Shown: positions 1 to 7,837 of the stretch, piece after piece
Numbering within the stretch: the stretch's first letter is position 1
How the letters are laid out: every line of letters begins with the position of its first letter
NCBI GenBank assembly: GCA_037444685.1
Contig: JBBILX010000005.1
Location: 186,001 to 250,000, forward strand
Length of the DNA stretch: 64,000 bases
Origin: UBA964 sp037444685
Lineage (GTDB): Bacteria > Pseudomonadota > Gammaproteobacteria > Steroidobacterales > Steroidobacteraceae
Reading direction: 5' to 3'
Notes under the pieces: generated by a model
Seen by the model: the letters and a program-made list of their open reading frames with translations, nothing else
Database searches by the model: none
What the model was told of the DNA's origin: nothing
Position numbers and translations under genes: made by a program

Positions 1-982
1 GTTCGGGCTGCTCGGCGCGCAGCCGGATCCAGACACGCACCGAGACCACCTGCGCCCGGTCGAGGTCCGCGAAATCAGGGTTCACGTACCGCGTCGCGCG
101 ACCGTCGGACTCGGGAATGCCGTCGCCGTTCAGATCGGCGGCGGGGTCGACGTCGCCGTCATTGTCATAGTCGCCCGTATCGATGCCGAACTGGACCTGG
201 AAGTCTTCCACGCCGGGCATGACCTCGGTGTCGAGGAAGGCAGGGCTGCCGCCGATCCGGGTCAGCGACTTGACGCGCAGCGCCGGCTGCCCGGGCCGGT
301 CGACCGAATCTTCGGCCACGTAGTAGGCGCGGACCACGAGATCATGCAGGCGATTGTCGTCGTCGAGCGCGCCGGGGGAGACTCCATCGGCGAACAGCAG
401 TTGGGCCGTGCGGCTGCGCAGCCTCGAGGCATAGATCTGCAGCCGACCGTCTTCCGCGGCGCCGACCGGCTCGGTCGACGCGCGGCGGACCGTCAGCGTG
501 TCGGCGCCGGCCTGCGCCGCCCCGCCGTAAGGCGCGCAGGCGCCCGTGCGCTCCGGGCCGAGCTCGAAGCCGTCGTTGGAGCCCTGCACGGGGCGCAGCA
601 CGTCGACGGCGAAATTCACGCCACAGGCATGCGCGCTGGCCGCGAGTCCCGGCGCCGCTGTCGGCGGAGTGGGCGGATCGGTGATCGGCACCTGCCGGAG
701 CTGCGGGGCCGTCGCGAGCACGACGCCAGGCGCCGCGCCTGCGACCAGCCGCAGCGTGTCGGCCGAATTGGTGAAACCGTAGAAGCCGGCGAGTTCGATG
801 TCCGGCTCGATCACCGATATCACGTATCGGCCCTGGTCCTGGAGGCGCGCCACGGTTTCGTTGACGGTGAAGGTCGTGCGGCTGTTCGAGTAGATCGTCA
901 CCGCGCCGACGATCAGCAGCGAGCCGATGGTCAGCGCCACCAGCAGCTCGACGAGACTCAGACCGCGCTCGCGTTGGCTCAT
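1..982 (-). CDS. pilW: Minor type IV pilin PilW (partial, C-terminus beyond window)
   Basis: A minor pilin thought to help prime assembly of the type IV pilus at the inner membrane. The N-terminus has a class III prepilin signal: a short basic leader, then the RG/LSLVELLVAL cleavage region with Glu at +5 and a long hydrophobic helix. The following ~280 residues read as a PilW-like globular domain; an Asp-rich stretch near residues 275-290 (DTGDYDNDGDVDPAADLNGD) looks like a calcium-type loop. The ATG shares ATGA with the pilV stop, so the two are translationally coupled. The stop codon lies before base 1, so this is cut by the window edge, not broken. The family call is firm; assignment to PilW rather than another minor pilin rests on position after pilV. 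Confidence 0.85.
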   Translation of the reverse strand, partial: MSQRERGLSLVELLVALTIGSLLIVGAVTIYSNSRTTFTVNETVARLQDQGRYVISVIEPDIELAGFYGFTNSADTLRLVAGAAPGVVLATAPQLRQVPITDPPTPPTAAPGLAASAHACGVNFAVDVLRPVQGSNDGFELGPERTGACAPYGGAAQAGADTLTVRRASTEPVGAAEDGRLQIYASRLRSRTAQLLFADGVSPGALDDDNRLHDLVVRAYYVAEDSVDRPGQPALRVKSLTRIGGSPAFLDTEVMPGVEDFQVQFGIDTGDYDNDGDVDPAADLNGDGIPESDGRATRYVNPDFADLDRAQVVSVRVWIRLRAEQPE

Positions 983-1527
983 GTCAATGGCGACCTCGGC
1001 ATGATCAGGATCTCGCTGCGATAGCTGAACGGCAGATCCTCGCCCGGCTCCTGCCAGCGCACGAGCACGGCGTAGCGGTCCGGGGCGCCGCCGACTCCAG
1101 GCGTGTATTCGACCTCGGTGGCCGGGCCGCCGTCACCGGGGCCGGGCAGGGCCGCCTCGACCGCGGCGATCCAGCGTGCGAGATCGTCCTCCGCGAGTTC
1201 GGCAATCGTGCAGTTCGCGCCCGCGGCGCCCGGGCCTGGCGCGCAGTCGCGCGCCGCCGGCGCGGCGCCGTAACTCGACAGTTCGTAGGCGGGGCCCGCG
1301 CTGGCATTGGCGCGGATCCGGTCGGCCATGTCGCTGACGAGATTGATGGCCTGCGTGCGCAGCAGCGCCGTTCGGTTGAAGCGCACGCTCGAGACGAACA
1401 GGGCCGCGATACCGAGCATGCCGACCGAGAGCACGAGCAACGCGACCAGCGCCTCGACCAGCGTGACACCGCGGGCGCGGCGCGCGCACAGCGCCGATGG
1501 GCCCCGCCGTGGGATCAGGGCGGGCAT
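979..1527 (-). CDS. pilV: Type IV pilus minor pilin / modification protein PilV
   Basis: A 182-residue minor pilin of the PilV type. After a basic leader of about 20 residues comes the prepilin peptidase site RG/VTLVEALVALLVLSVGMLG, with Glu at +5 and the VGMLGIA run typical of PilV. The rest is a small globular domain with a cysteine pair (DCAPGPGAAGANC) that could form a disulphide. It lies between a FimT-like gene (13-base overlap upstream) and pilW (4-base overlap downstream), the usual order in minor pilin operons. Translation could also begin at a later in-frame codon, because the leader before the cleavage site is long. Confidence 0.85.
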   Translation of the reverse strand: MPALIPRRGPSALCARRARGVTLVEALVALLVLSVGMLGIAALFVSSVRFNRTALLRTQAINLVSDMADRIRANASAGPAYELSSYGAAPAARDCAPGPGAAGANCTIAELAEDDLARWIAAVEAALPGPGDGGPATEVEYTPGVGGAPDRYAVLVRWQEPGEDLPFSYRSEILIMPRSPLT

Positions 1528-2153
1528 GGCAACTCCCAGCTCGCGATGAGCGCTGGGTCGCGAGTGACCTGGGCGCGTCCCGTCCGGTTCAGCAGGATGC
1601 CGCGGCCGAGCGACTGGTCGGTGCCGGGCTGCACGTCGATGCCGCGCGCGTCGCAGAACACGAACCGCGAGGCGCTGTCGGCAAGGTCGCGGGTGAAGCC
1701 GGTGCTGCCGATCGAGACGCAGCCGCCATCGGCCGCGGCGCGCAGTCGCCGCGCTCGCTCGAGATCGCTGCGCGGCTCCGGATCGCGCCCGATCTCGGCG
1801 CGGATCAGCGGTTCGTCGGCACTGCGTTCGCAGTCGCCATCGGTATCCTCGAAGACGATCCAGCGCGTGAACTCGCCGGTGGTGCAGCTCGCGCTGGGCG
1901 ATGCGGGATCGTCGGACGGGCAGATCGAGACTGCCGTCTGGCGCTTGACCGCTTCGGTGCGCGCGAGCTGCACGCTCGCGAGAAAGTCGTTGGCGGCTGC
2001 CGTGAGGCGGTTGTTCTGGCGGAACTCGCGGAAATTCGGCGCGCCGATCGCCAGGATCACTGCAGCGAGCGCGAGCACGATCATGAGTTCCATGAGCGTG
2101 AAACCGCGTTGGCCGGGCGTCCGAGCGCCTGTCGGAATCGAGACCAGTCCCAT
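1515..2153 (-). CDS. fimT: GspH/FimT family pseudopilin (first copy)
   Basis: A 212-residue pseudopilin of the GspH/FimT family. The leader ends in RG and is followed by FTLMELMIVLALAAVILAIG, a canonical class III signal helix with Glu at +5. The pattern ANDFLASVQLARTEAVKRQ about 30 residues after the helix is the family hallmark. The C-terminal domain is beta-rich with three or four cysteines. Such proteins are minor pilus components; the FimT of Acinetobacter and Legionella binds DNA during natural transformation, but I cannot show that activity here. It is followed directly by pilV and preceded, after a 75-base gap, by a second FimT-like gene. Confidence 0.85.
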   Translation of the reverse strand: MGLVSIPTGARTPGQRGFTLMELMIVLALAAVILAIGAPNFREFRQNNRLTAAANDFLASVQLARTEAVKRQTAVSICPSDDPASPSASCTTGEFTRWIVFEDTDGDCERSADEPLIRAEIGRDPEPRSDLERARRLRAAADGGCVSIGSTGFTRDLADSASRFVFCDARGIDVQPGTDQSLGRGILLNRTGRAQVTRDPALIASWELPCPP

Positions 2154-2228
2154 CGCGCGGGACTATACGGCGTGTCCAGCGACTGCGTCGCGGATTCCGA
2201 CGACCGGCGCGTCAGCGGCGATGAACGG

Positions 2229-2789
2229 TCAGCCCGCACCGTCGGGCCCGCCTCTGCCACACGGAGGGTCCGCGGGCCGCAGCAGCCGCTGCCGGGGACG
2301 GCCCGATTGGCTGACGATCACGGCGCGACCCGCAGCGAGGCCACTCGGCGTACAGAATGTCAGCGTCGCCGTGGTGCCGGCACGGCTGACGGGCCAGTAG
2401 GTGACCGCGGCGCGGCTCGCATGCACCGCGAGGCCCGCCGGCAGGTCGAAACGCGCGACCAGAGGCTCGCGCGCATCGCGCTGTGGGCGACGCTCCGGGC
2501 GCTCGTTGACGAAGACGATCCAGCCGTGTGTGCGTCGCGCATCGGGCGACTCGAGGCATCGGCGCCCATCGGTGCTCAGGCAGAGCACGGCGGGCCGCCC
2601 GCGCAGCAGCGCCTGCGAACGCGCGAGGTGCAGGCCCCCGACGAGCGCATTGGCGGCCGCGAGCGTGCTGGCATTGGCACGCACGCGGTGGAAGGACGGC
2701 GATCCCACCGCGAGCACGGTGGCAGCGATCGCCAGCGCGATCAGCCATTCGGCCAGACCGAAGCCGCTGTGAGGTGCTGCGCGGGGCAT
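2229..2789 (-). CDS. GspH/FimT family pseudopilin (second, divergent copy)
   Basis: A 186-residue protein with a prepilin-type N-terminus: SG/FGLAEWLIALAIAATVLAVG, Glu at +5, followed by the FimT-like segment ANALVGGLHLARSQALLRG. It differs from its neighbour in a Trp after the +5 Glu and in having a shorter beta domain. It is the first gene of the minor-pilin run on this strand. The 75-base gap to the next gene makes co-transcription likely but not certain. It probably arose by duplication of a fimT-like gene. No pilE, pilX or pilY1 is visible; these would have to lie beyond base 1 or elsewhere. Confidence 0.75.
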   Translation of the reverse strand: MPRAAPHSGFGLAEWLIALAIAATVLAVGSPSFHRVRANASTLAAANALVGGLHLARSQALLRGRPAVLCLSTDGRRCLESPDARRTHGWIVFVNERPERRPQRDAREPLVARFDLPAGLAVHASRAAVTYWPVSRAGTTATLTFCTPSGLAAGRAVIVSQSGRPRQRLLRPADPPCGRGGPDGAG

Positions 2790-2873
2790 GGGCCCAGTCT
2801 GGGCCCGCCGGCGGCTGCCGCGGCAGCGCTGAACGAGCGGCGATTGCCCCGAAATGCGCGCCGCAGCGTCCAG

Positions 2874-2902
2874 CTGGCAGTCGCCGCAACACCCTCTATA
2901 AT
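2874..2902 (+). promoter_or_regulatory. Promoter of the Fur-family gene, -10 six bases before the start
   Basis: A perfect TATAAT at 2897-2902 sits 17 bases after CTGGCA (2874-2879, four of six matches to the -35 consensus). Only six bases (CCGCGA) separate the -10 from the GTG start at 2909, with no Shine-Dalgarno sequence. Initiation at the usual distance would put the 5' end at the start codon, which suggests a leaderless mRNA. Confidence 0.6.
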
Positions 2903-2908
2903 CCGCGA

Positions 2909-3355
2909 GTGGTCGGTTTTCACGGAAAGGCTGCCGCGAAGCATCTCGTGCAGCGCCTGCTCGCCTGCGGCATACAGCCGACCTCGCAGCGGCTGCAAGT
3001 CGCCGATCTGCTGCTCGCGACCGAGCAGCATGTCACGGCCGAGCAATTGCTCGCCGCCCTGCGCTCACGCGGCGCGCGGGTGTCGAAAGCGACGCTCTAC
3101 AACACATTGCGGCTGTTCGCGGAGCGCGGCCTGATCCGCGAACTGGCGGTCGATGGTGCGCGCGCCTGGTTCGACTCGAACGTCGTCCCGCATCACCACT
3201 TCCGCGACGAGACGACGGGCTCGCTGACCGACGTCGCCGTCGGTGAGGTCGCCTTCGGCCGACTGCCCGAACCACCGCCAGGCATGGAGATCGCCGGCGT
3301 CGATCTCGTGATCCGCCTGCGACCGGCGCGCACGGACCAGGGCCGCGATCCCTGA
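2909..3355 (+). CDS. Fur-family transcriptional regulator (Irr-like)
   Basis: A 148-residue Fur-family repressor. The N-terminal winged helix is clear: GIQPTSQRLQVADLL, then VSKATLYNTLRLFAERGLI, the recognition helix. The dimerisation half carries a VPHHHFRDE cluster as in Irr/Fur proteins, but the C-terminal CxxC structural zinc site of classical Fur is absent, which resembles Irr. The metal or signal sensed is unknown. I chose the GTG at 2909 because it starts just before the first helix and six bases after a perfect TATAAT; the upstream in-frame extension is low-complexity and runs through the promoter. It probably controls iron- or peroxide-related genes elsewhere. Confidence 0.8.
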   Translation: MVGFHGKAAAKHLVQRLLACGIQPTSQRLQVADLLLATEQHVTAEQLLAALRSRGARVSKATLYNTLRLFAERGLIRELAVDGARAWFDSNVVPHHHFRDETTGSLTDVAVGEVAFGRLPEPPPGMEIAGVDLVIRLRPARTDQGRDP

Positions 3356-3365
3356 ACGGCGTTCA

Positions 3366-3395
3366 TTGCCTCGAGCCCGTCGGTTCCCCTAGAAT
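3366..3395 (+). promoter_or_regulatory. Promoter of tRNA-Thr
   Basis: TTGCCT at 3366-3371 and TAGAAT at 3390-3395 are spaced by 18 bases. The -10 ends 13 bases before the tRNA, giving a short 5' leader. The bases after it (CGCG) match those after the TAGAAT boxes of mrp and prfC. Confidence 0.6.
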
Positions 3396-3408
3396 CGCGA
3401 CCCCCAGT

Positions 3409-3484
3409 GCCGGGGTAGCTCAGCTGGTAGAGCAGCGCATTCGTAATGCGCGGGTCGGGGGTTCGAATCCCTTCTCCGGCACCA
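3409..3484 (+). tRNA. tRNA-Thr (anticodon CGT)
   Basis: A complete 76-base tRNA with encoded CCA. The acceptor strands GCCGGGG and CTCCGGC pair over seven positions with one G-T. The D arm is GCTC/GAGC, the anticodon stem GCGCA/TGCGC closes the loop TTCGTAA (anticodon CGT, reading ACG), and the T arm GGGGG/CCCTT closes TTCGAAT. The downstream acyltransferase begins only 19 bases later and is probably read from the same transcript. Confidence 0.97.
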
Positions 3485-3503
3485 TCCCTCCCCCGGTGTA
3501 TCG

Positions 3504-4385
3504 ATGAACCCCGAGCCGGCGCCGCGATCCTCGCTCTGGCTGAGGCTGCTCGCTGCTCTGCCGCAGAGCCTGCTCTACGCCTTCGCGAGCCTGCTGGCCT
3601 TCGTCGCTTTCCGGCTGGTCCGGTACCGGCAGCGGGTGGTCCGCGACAACCTCGCGATCGCCTTCCCCGATCTGGATGCGGCCGGGCTGCGCGGGATCAT
3701 GCGGCGCTTCTATGCCGGCTACGCCGACGTGCTGGTCGAACTCGTGATGGCAGTGCGCCTGTCTCCCGAGGCGATCCGCGAGCGCGTCGCGATCCGCAAC
3801 CTCGACCGCGTCCGCGAACCCATCGCGAAGGGCAAGCCGGTGCTGCTCCTGGCAGCGCACCAGTGCAACTGGGAGTGGATGCTGCTCGCGCTGTCGCTCG
3901 AGCTCGGCCATCCGCTGGATGCCGCCTACAAGCCGCTGGTTGACTCTTGGGCGGATCGGGAGATGCGGATTATCCGCACGCGATTTGGCGCGCGGCTCGT
4001 GCCGGCCCAGGAGCTGCTCGGCGACGTCCTGCGTCGCAACAAGATACCGCGCGCCATCGCAATGGTCGCCGATCAGGAGCCCGTGACGAGCGACCGCAAG
4101 CACTGGCTGCGATTCCTGAACCGGGACTCGGCCTTCTTCCTCGGCGGCGAGGAGATCGTCCGCAAGTTCAAGTATCCGGCGCTGTTCATCCGTATGCGCC
4201 GCCTCGCGCGCGGTCGCTACGAAATGGACTTTGAGCCGCTCGTCGCGGCCGGCGAGCCGCTGTCCCCTGGCGAGTTCACTGAGCGATATGCACGGATGGT
4301 CGAGGCGCAGATCCGCGCGGCGCCCGCGGACTGGCCATGGAACCACAAGCGCTGGAAGCTGCGCAGGCCCCTCTACGGCGCCTGA
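3504..4385 (+). CDS. LpxL/HtrB-type lipid A late acyltransferase family protein
   Basis: A 293-residue inner-membrane protein of the LpxL/LpxM (HtrB/MsbB) family, which moves an acyl chain from acyl-ACP to a Kdo-lipid A precursor or related lipid. The N-terminal ~40 residues form a membrane anchor. The catalytic HX4E dyad is present as H119 and E124 (AAHQCNWEW). The ADQEP segment and the C-terminal PADWPWNHKRWK block are also typical. Length matches the family (~300). It follows tRNA-Thr closely and converges on the acyl-AMP ligase gene. Some homologues acylate ornithine lipids or other acceptors, so the precise acceptor is open. Confidence 0.85.
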   Translation: MNPEPAPRSSLWLRLLAALPQSLLYAFASLLAFVAFRLVRYRQRVVRDNLAIAFPDLDAAGLRGIMRRFYAGYADVLVELVMAVRLSPEAIRERVAIRNLDRVREPIAKGKPVLLLAAHQCNWEWMLLALSLELGHPLDAAYKPLVDSWADREMRIIRTRFGARLVPAQELLGDVLRRNKIPRAIAMVADQEPVTSDRKHWLRFLNRDSAFFLGGEEIVRKFKYPALFIRMRRLARGRYEMDFEPLVAAGEPLSPGEFTERYARMVEAQIRAAPADWPWNHKRWKLRRPLYGA

Positions 4386-4403
4386 ATCCGCGACCCGGCC
4401 CGC

Positions 4404-6374
4404 TCAGCGTTGAGTCGCGAGCTTGCCTTCGAGGTGGGCAGCGAGGTCGGCGATCGTCGGATAATCGAGCAGCTCGGTTAGCTCGACCTGATTCGGATAG
4501 AGCGCGTCGAGCTGCTCGTGGATTTCGATGAGCTTCAGCGAGCTCGCGCCGATCTCGAACAGGTTGTCGGTCACACCGATCTCGCGGCCGAGTGCGCGAT
4601 CGCAGATCTCCTTGAGCCGCTGCTCGATTTCGCTCGCTGCAGCCTGTCCGCCGCCTGCTGCCGCGCGCAGTCTCTCGCGCAAGGCGCGAAGTTCGGCGAG
4701 CTCAGCCGCGAACGCACCGGCGAGGTATTCCTCCTCGAGCAGGTGGCGCTGGATCTTGCCACTCGTCGTCTTCGGAATGCGCCTGACCGGCACGAGTTCG
4801 GCGACTTCGAGACCGGTGTGCTCGCTGAGCAGCCGGGCGATTTCGTTCGCGACCGGCAGGAAATCGGCGACATCGGCGCGATGCAGCACGAAGACGACGA
4901 GATCGTCCGTCTGGGTCTCGGGTCGGTTGACGCCGGCGACGACGACCTTGCCGAGATCCATGCCCTCGGCGCGGATCGCGACCGCCTCGAGATCGTGCGG
5001 GTAGTAGTTCTGGCCATTGACGAAGATGATCTCCTTGGCGCGTCCGGTCACGTACAGCTGGCCGTCCTCGACGACGCCGAGATCGCCCGTACGGACCCAG
5101 CCGTCGGCGGTGTGCAGCGCGGCGTTCGCTGGCGGATTCTCGAAATAGCCACGCGTGACGTTCGCCCCGCGGATCTGAATGTGGCCGACGTGGCCGGCGC
5201 CGAGCGGCGCATCGTCGTCGCCTGCGATGCGTAGTTCGCAGTGCGGGATCACGCGACCGACCGCCATGAGCTCGACGGCATCCGTGTCGCCCGGGTCGAC
5301 GTGACGCACCGGCGCGCCGACCGTCAGCTGGTGGCGGTCCAGACGCACCGATCGCAGCGGGGCGCCTGGTTCAGGGAAGCTGACGGCGAGCGAGGCCTCG
5401 GCAAGGCCGTAGACGGGGTACATCGCGTTGCGCGCGAGCTTCGCTGGCGCGAGCCGGTCGAGGAACTCGTGCGCGAGCGGCACGCTGATCGGCTCGGCGC
5501 CATTGAAGATGAGCCGCACGCGCGACAGATCGAGTCCCTGCACCGATCGGTCGCCGAGCACCTTGAGGTAGTGCCGATAGCCGAAATTGGGTGAGCTGAT
5601 GATGGTGGCGCCGACCTGCGAGGCGAATTGCAGCCACAGCATCGGCCTGCGCACGAACAGATCGGTCGGCATCAGGTAGGTTTCGATCTGCGAGCCGAGC
5701 ATGAACAGGTGCATGCCGATCAGGCCCATGTCGTGCGTGAGCGGCATCCAGGACAGCGAGACGTCATCGCTCGTGAAATTGGCCGCCGTGGCTGCCCCGC
5801 GCCAGTTCGCGACCAGGTTGCCGTGCGTGAGTACCACGCCCTTCGGCTCGCTCGTGGATCCCGAAGAGAACTGGATGAAGGCGATGTCGTTCGGACCGGC
5901 AGTGCAGGGCTCGCCGGGACGCGAATAGTCGCTAAGTTCCTCGGCGAAGAGGGCGTGCGAGCGCAGCCGCTCGGCGGCGGCAGCGTCACCCGTCTCGCTC
6001 GCGAAAGCGGCGATGCGCTCGAACGCCTTGCGCTCAGCGAACAGGAACGGGGCGCCGAGTCGCGCGGCGATGCGCAGCAGCTTGCGCCGGTGCTCGTCGG
6101 AGATACCGACGGCGACCGGCACGGGCACGATGCCGCCGAGGATGCCCGCCCAGAACGCATCGATGAACGCTTCGTTGTTCTGCAGCAGCAGGATCAGCTT
6201 GTCGCCGCGCTTCGCGCCGAGTCGCTGCAGGTGATGCAGCAGGCCCAGTGCGCGTTCCTGCAGTTCGCCGAAACCCACCACGCGGCGCTGGTTCTCGCCC
6301 TCGAGATAGGTGATGGCGCGTCGGGCCCGGCGGCTGTTCTCGAGCAGTTCGGTGAGGGTCGTCGGTTCGCTCAT
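4404..6374 (-). CDS. Fatty acyl-AMP ligase with C-terminal acyl carrier domain
   Basis: A 656-residue ANL-superfamily enzyme predicted to adenylate a fatty acid and load it onto its own carrier domain. Residues ~1-570 form the ligase: the P-loop SSGSTSEPKG lies at 170-179, FNGAEPI and the YGLAEASLAVSFPEPG block resemble fatty acyl-AMP ligases (FAAL) more than acyl-CoA synthetases, and KTTSGKIQR carries the C-terminal catalytic Lys. Residues ~580-656 are an acyl carrier protein; Ser612 in GASSL is the phosphopantetheine site. The stop of the P450 gene lies 15 bases before its mirror neighbour's start, so the two form one operon. Domain calls are firm; substrate and product are unknown. Confidence 0.85.
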   Translation of the reverse strand: MSEPTTLTELLENSRRARRAITYLEGENQRRVVGFGELQERALGLLHHLQRLGAKRGDKLILLLQNNEAFIDAFWAGILGGIVPVPVAVGISDEHRRKLLRIAARLGAPFLFAERKAFERIAAFASETGDAAAAERLRSHALFAEELSDYSRPGEPCTAGPNDIAFIQFSSGSTSEPKGVVLTHGNLVANWRGAATAANFTSDDVSLSWMPLTHDMGLIGMHLFMLGSQIETYLMPTDLFVRRPMLWLQFASQVGATIISSPNFGYRHYLKVLGDRSVQGLDLSRVRLIFNGAEPISVPLAHEFLDRLAPAKLARNAMYPVYGLAEASLAVSFPEPGAPLRSVRLDRHQLTVGAPVRHVDPGDTDAVELMAVGRVIPHCELRIAGDDDAPLGAGHVGHIQIRGANVTRGYFENPPANAALHTADGWVRTGDLGVVEDGQLYVTGRAKEIIFVNGQNYYPHDLEAVAIRAEGMDLGKVVVAGVNRPETQTDDLVVFVLHRADVADFLPVANEIARLLSEHTGLEVAELVPVRRIPKTTSGKIQRHLLEEEYLAGAFAAELAELRALRERLRAAAGGGQAAASEIEQRLKEICDRALGREIGVTDNLFEIGASSLKLIEIHEQLDALYPNQVELTELLDYPTIADLAAHLEGKLATQR

Positions 6375-6389
6375 GCTGGGCGACGGGGC

Positions 6390-7706
6390 TCAGTGGGCGG
6401 GCCGGCGGTGCGAGAGCCGCATCTTCAGCGGCTCACGCGTGCGCAGGTTGACGAGCGCCTCGAACTCGATCGGAGCGTCACTGGTCAGGGCGAGGCGAAA
6501 GCGCCGCGCGAACAGGTACAGGTGCATCAGCATCTCGTACATCGCCAGCGTCTCGCCGATGCAGTGCCGGGGTCCGGCGGCGAACGGCATGTAGGCGAAG
6601 CGCGGCCTCTCGGCCTCGTGTTCGGCGTCGAACCTCTCCGGGCGGAAACACTCCGGCTCGCGCCAATAGGCCGGATGGCGATGCAGCAGGTAGGGCGAGA
6701 GCAGCACGTCGGTGCCGGCCGGCAGCACGTATCCGCCGAGATCGTCGGCTTCGATGGCACGCCGCGAGATCAGCCAGCCCGGTGGATACATGCGCAGCGA
6801 CTCGTCGCAGACATTGTGCGCGTACTGCAGCGATTCCATTTCGGCGAGCGAAGGCGCGCTCCAGTCCGGCGCGGCGTCGAGCTCTCGATGCAGCTTCGTC
6901 TCCGCTTCCGGGTTCTTCGCGAGCAGGTACCAGGTGGAGTTCAGTGCGCTCGCGGTCGTTTCGTGCCACGCGACGATCAGCGTCAGCAGCTCGTCGATGA
7001 GCTCGCGATCGGTCATCGGTTCGCCGGTCTCCTTGTCGCGCGCGTCCATGAGCATCGCGACGTAGTCGAGGTGCTCGGCGGGGTGGGCGCGACGGTGGTC
7101 GAGGATGCCCTGGACCACCTTGGCGAGTCCGCGGAAGCGGTAGGCGAAGCGCAGGTCGCGCGCCGGTTCGCGCGTCACGATCAGGAAGGGATTGTCACCG
7201 GTTTCGCGCACGAGCCGCACGACGTCGCTGCCGAAGATCGTCTCGAGCACGATGTCGAGCGTCATCTCGCTGGTCTCGTCCGTGACGTTGATGAGCTCCC
7301 CGTCGGCGGCAAGCCGCTCCCAACGGTCCATGCGGCGTCGGTTGTGTCGGGCGATCACCTCGGCGAAGCGCGTGAGCACCTTGCGGTGGAAATACGGCTG
7401 CATCATGTACCGCTGGCGACGCCAGAAATCCCCCTCGCTGGCGATGATGCCCGTGCCGAGCAGGATGCGGACGCGATCGAAGCCGAGGCCCTTCGTGTAA
7501 TTGCGATGGTTGCCGACCAGCACGCGCTTGACGTCGTCGGGATGATTGATGACCCAGACGTACGACTTGCGCACCGGCGAGTAGACGCGGAAGGTGTCGC
7601 CATAGCGTTCGAACAGCGCGATCATGCGCTTGAGGCTGTCGTCCGTCTCGCCGATATTGAACGGCTCGTCCGTGACCGGTGGCTGTGCGGCGGCCGGGTC
7701 GCTCAT
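6390..7706 (-). CDS. Cytochrome P450
   Basis: A 438-residue soluble P450 with no membrane anchor. The haem ligand is Cys382 in FAAGPRHCIG, and the ExxR pair is in DESLRMYP. The I-helix proton-delivery segment reads VAWHETT, with Trp where most P450s have Gly. Overall it resembles fatty-acid-hydroxylating or acyl-chain-modifying bacterial P450s. It is the first gene of an operon whose second gene is the acyl-AMP ligase/ACP fusion 15 bases downstream, so a carrier-bound acyl chain is a reasonable guess for its substrate. No ferredoxin or reductase gene is adjacent; electron donors must come from elsewhere. Confidence 0.9.
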   Translation of the reverse strand: MSDPAAAQPPVTDEPFNIGETDDSLKRMIALFERYGDTFRVYSPVRKSYVWVINHPDDVKRVLVGNHRNYTKGLGFDRVRILLGTGIIASEGDFWRRQRYMMQPYFHRKVLTRFAEVIARHNRRRMDRWERLAADGELINVTDETSEMTLDIVLETIFGSDVVRLVRETGDNPFLIVTREPARDLRFAYRFRGLAKVVQGILDHRRAHPAEHLDYVAMLMDARDKETGEPMTDRELIDELLTLIVAWHETTASALNSTWYLLAKNPEAETKLHRELDAAPDWSAPSLAEMESLQYAHNVCDESLRMYPPGWLISRRAIEADDLGGYVLPAGTDVLLSPYLLHRHPAYWREPECFRPERFDAEHEAERPRFAYMPFAAGPRHCIGETLAMYEMLMHLYLFARRFRLALTSDAPIEFEALVNLRTREPLKMRLSHRRPAH

Positions 7707-7735
7707 TCGGGGCGGGCTCTTGACACGGTCTGGTC

Positions 7736-7741
7736 ATTCTA
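7736..7741 (-). promoter_or_regulatory. -10 element of the P450/acyl-AMP ligase operon
   Basis: On the minus strand TAGAAT occupies 7741-7736, 29 bases before the P450 ATG. No convincing -35 is seen. The same hexamer appears at a similar distance (31 bases) before mrp and prfC. Confidence 0.45.
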
Positions 7742-7796
7742 TCGCAGTCACTGCGGACGCTGCCGGCCGCACCTTGTGCCACCCTCGGCAATCACC

Positions 7797-7802
7797 GAGA
7801 AT
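7797..7802 (+). promoter_or_regulatory. Candidate -10 element of the GT2/LpxB-N/GT39 operon
   Basis: GAGAAT followed by TGCGGCC resembles the TAGAAT-CGCGGCC arrangement before prfC and lies 35 bases before the GT2 start. The -35 region is not recognisable, and the G at the first position weakens the match. Confidence 0.35.
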
Positions 7803-7837
7803 TGCGGCCCTCATCGTTGCCAGAGTCCACGTTCTCC

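Noticed and set aside
7720..7725. TTGACA as a -35 for the GT2 operon
   Set aside because: No -10 lies 16-18 bases downstream; the nearest TATCGC is only 14 bases away and a poor match.
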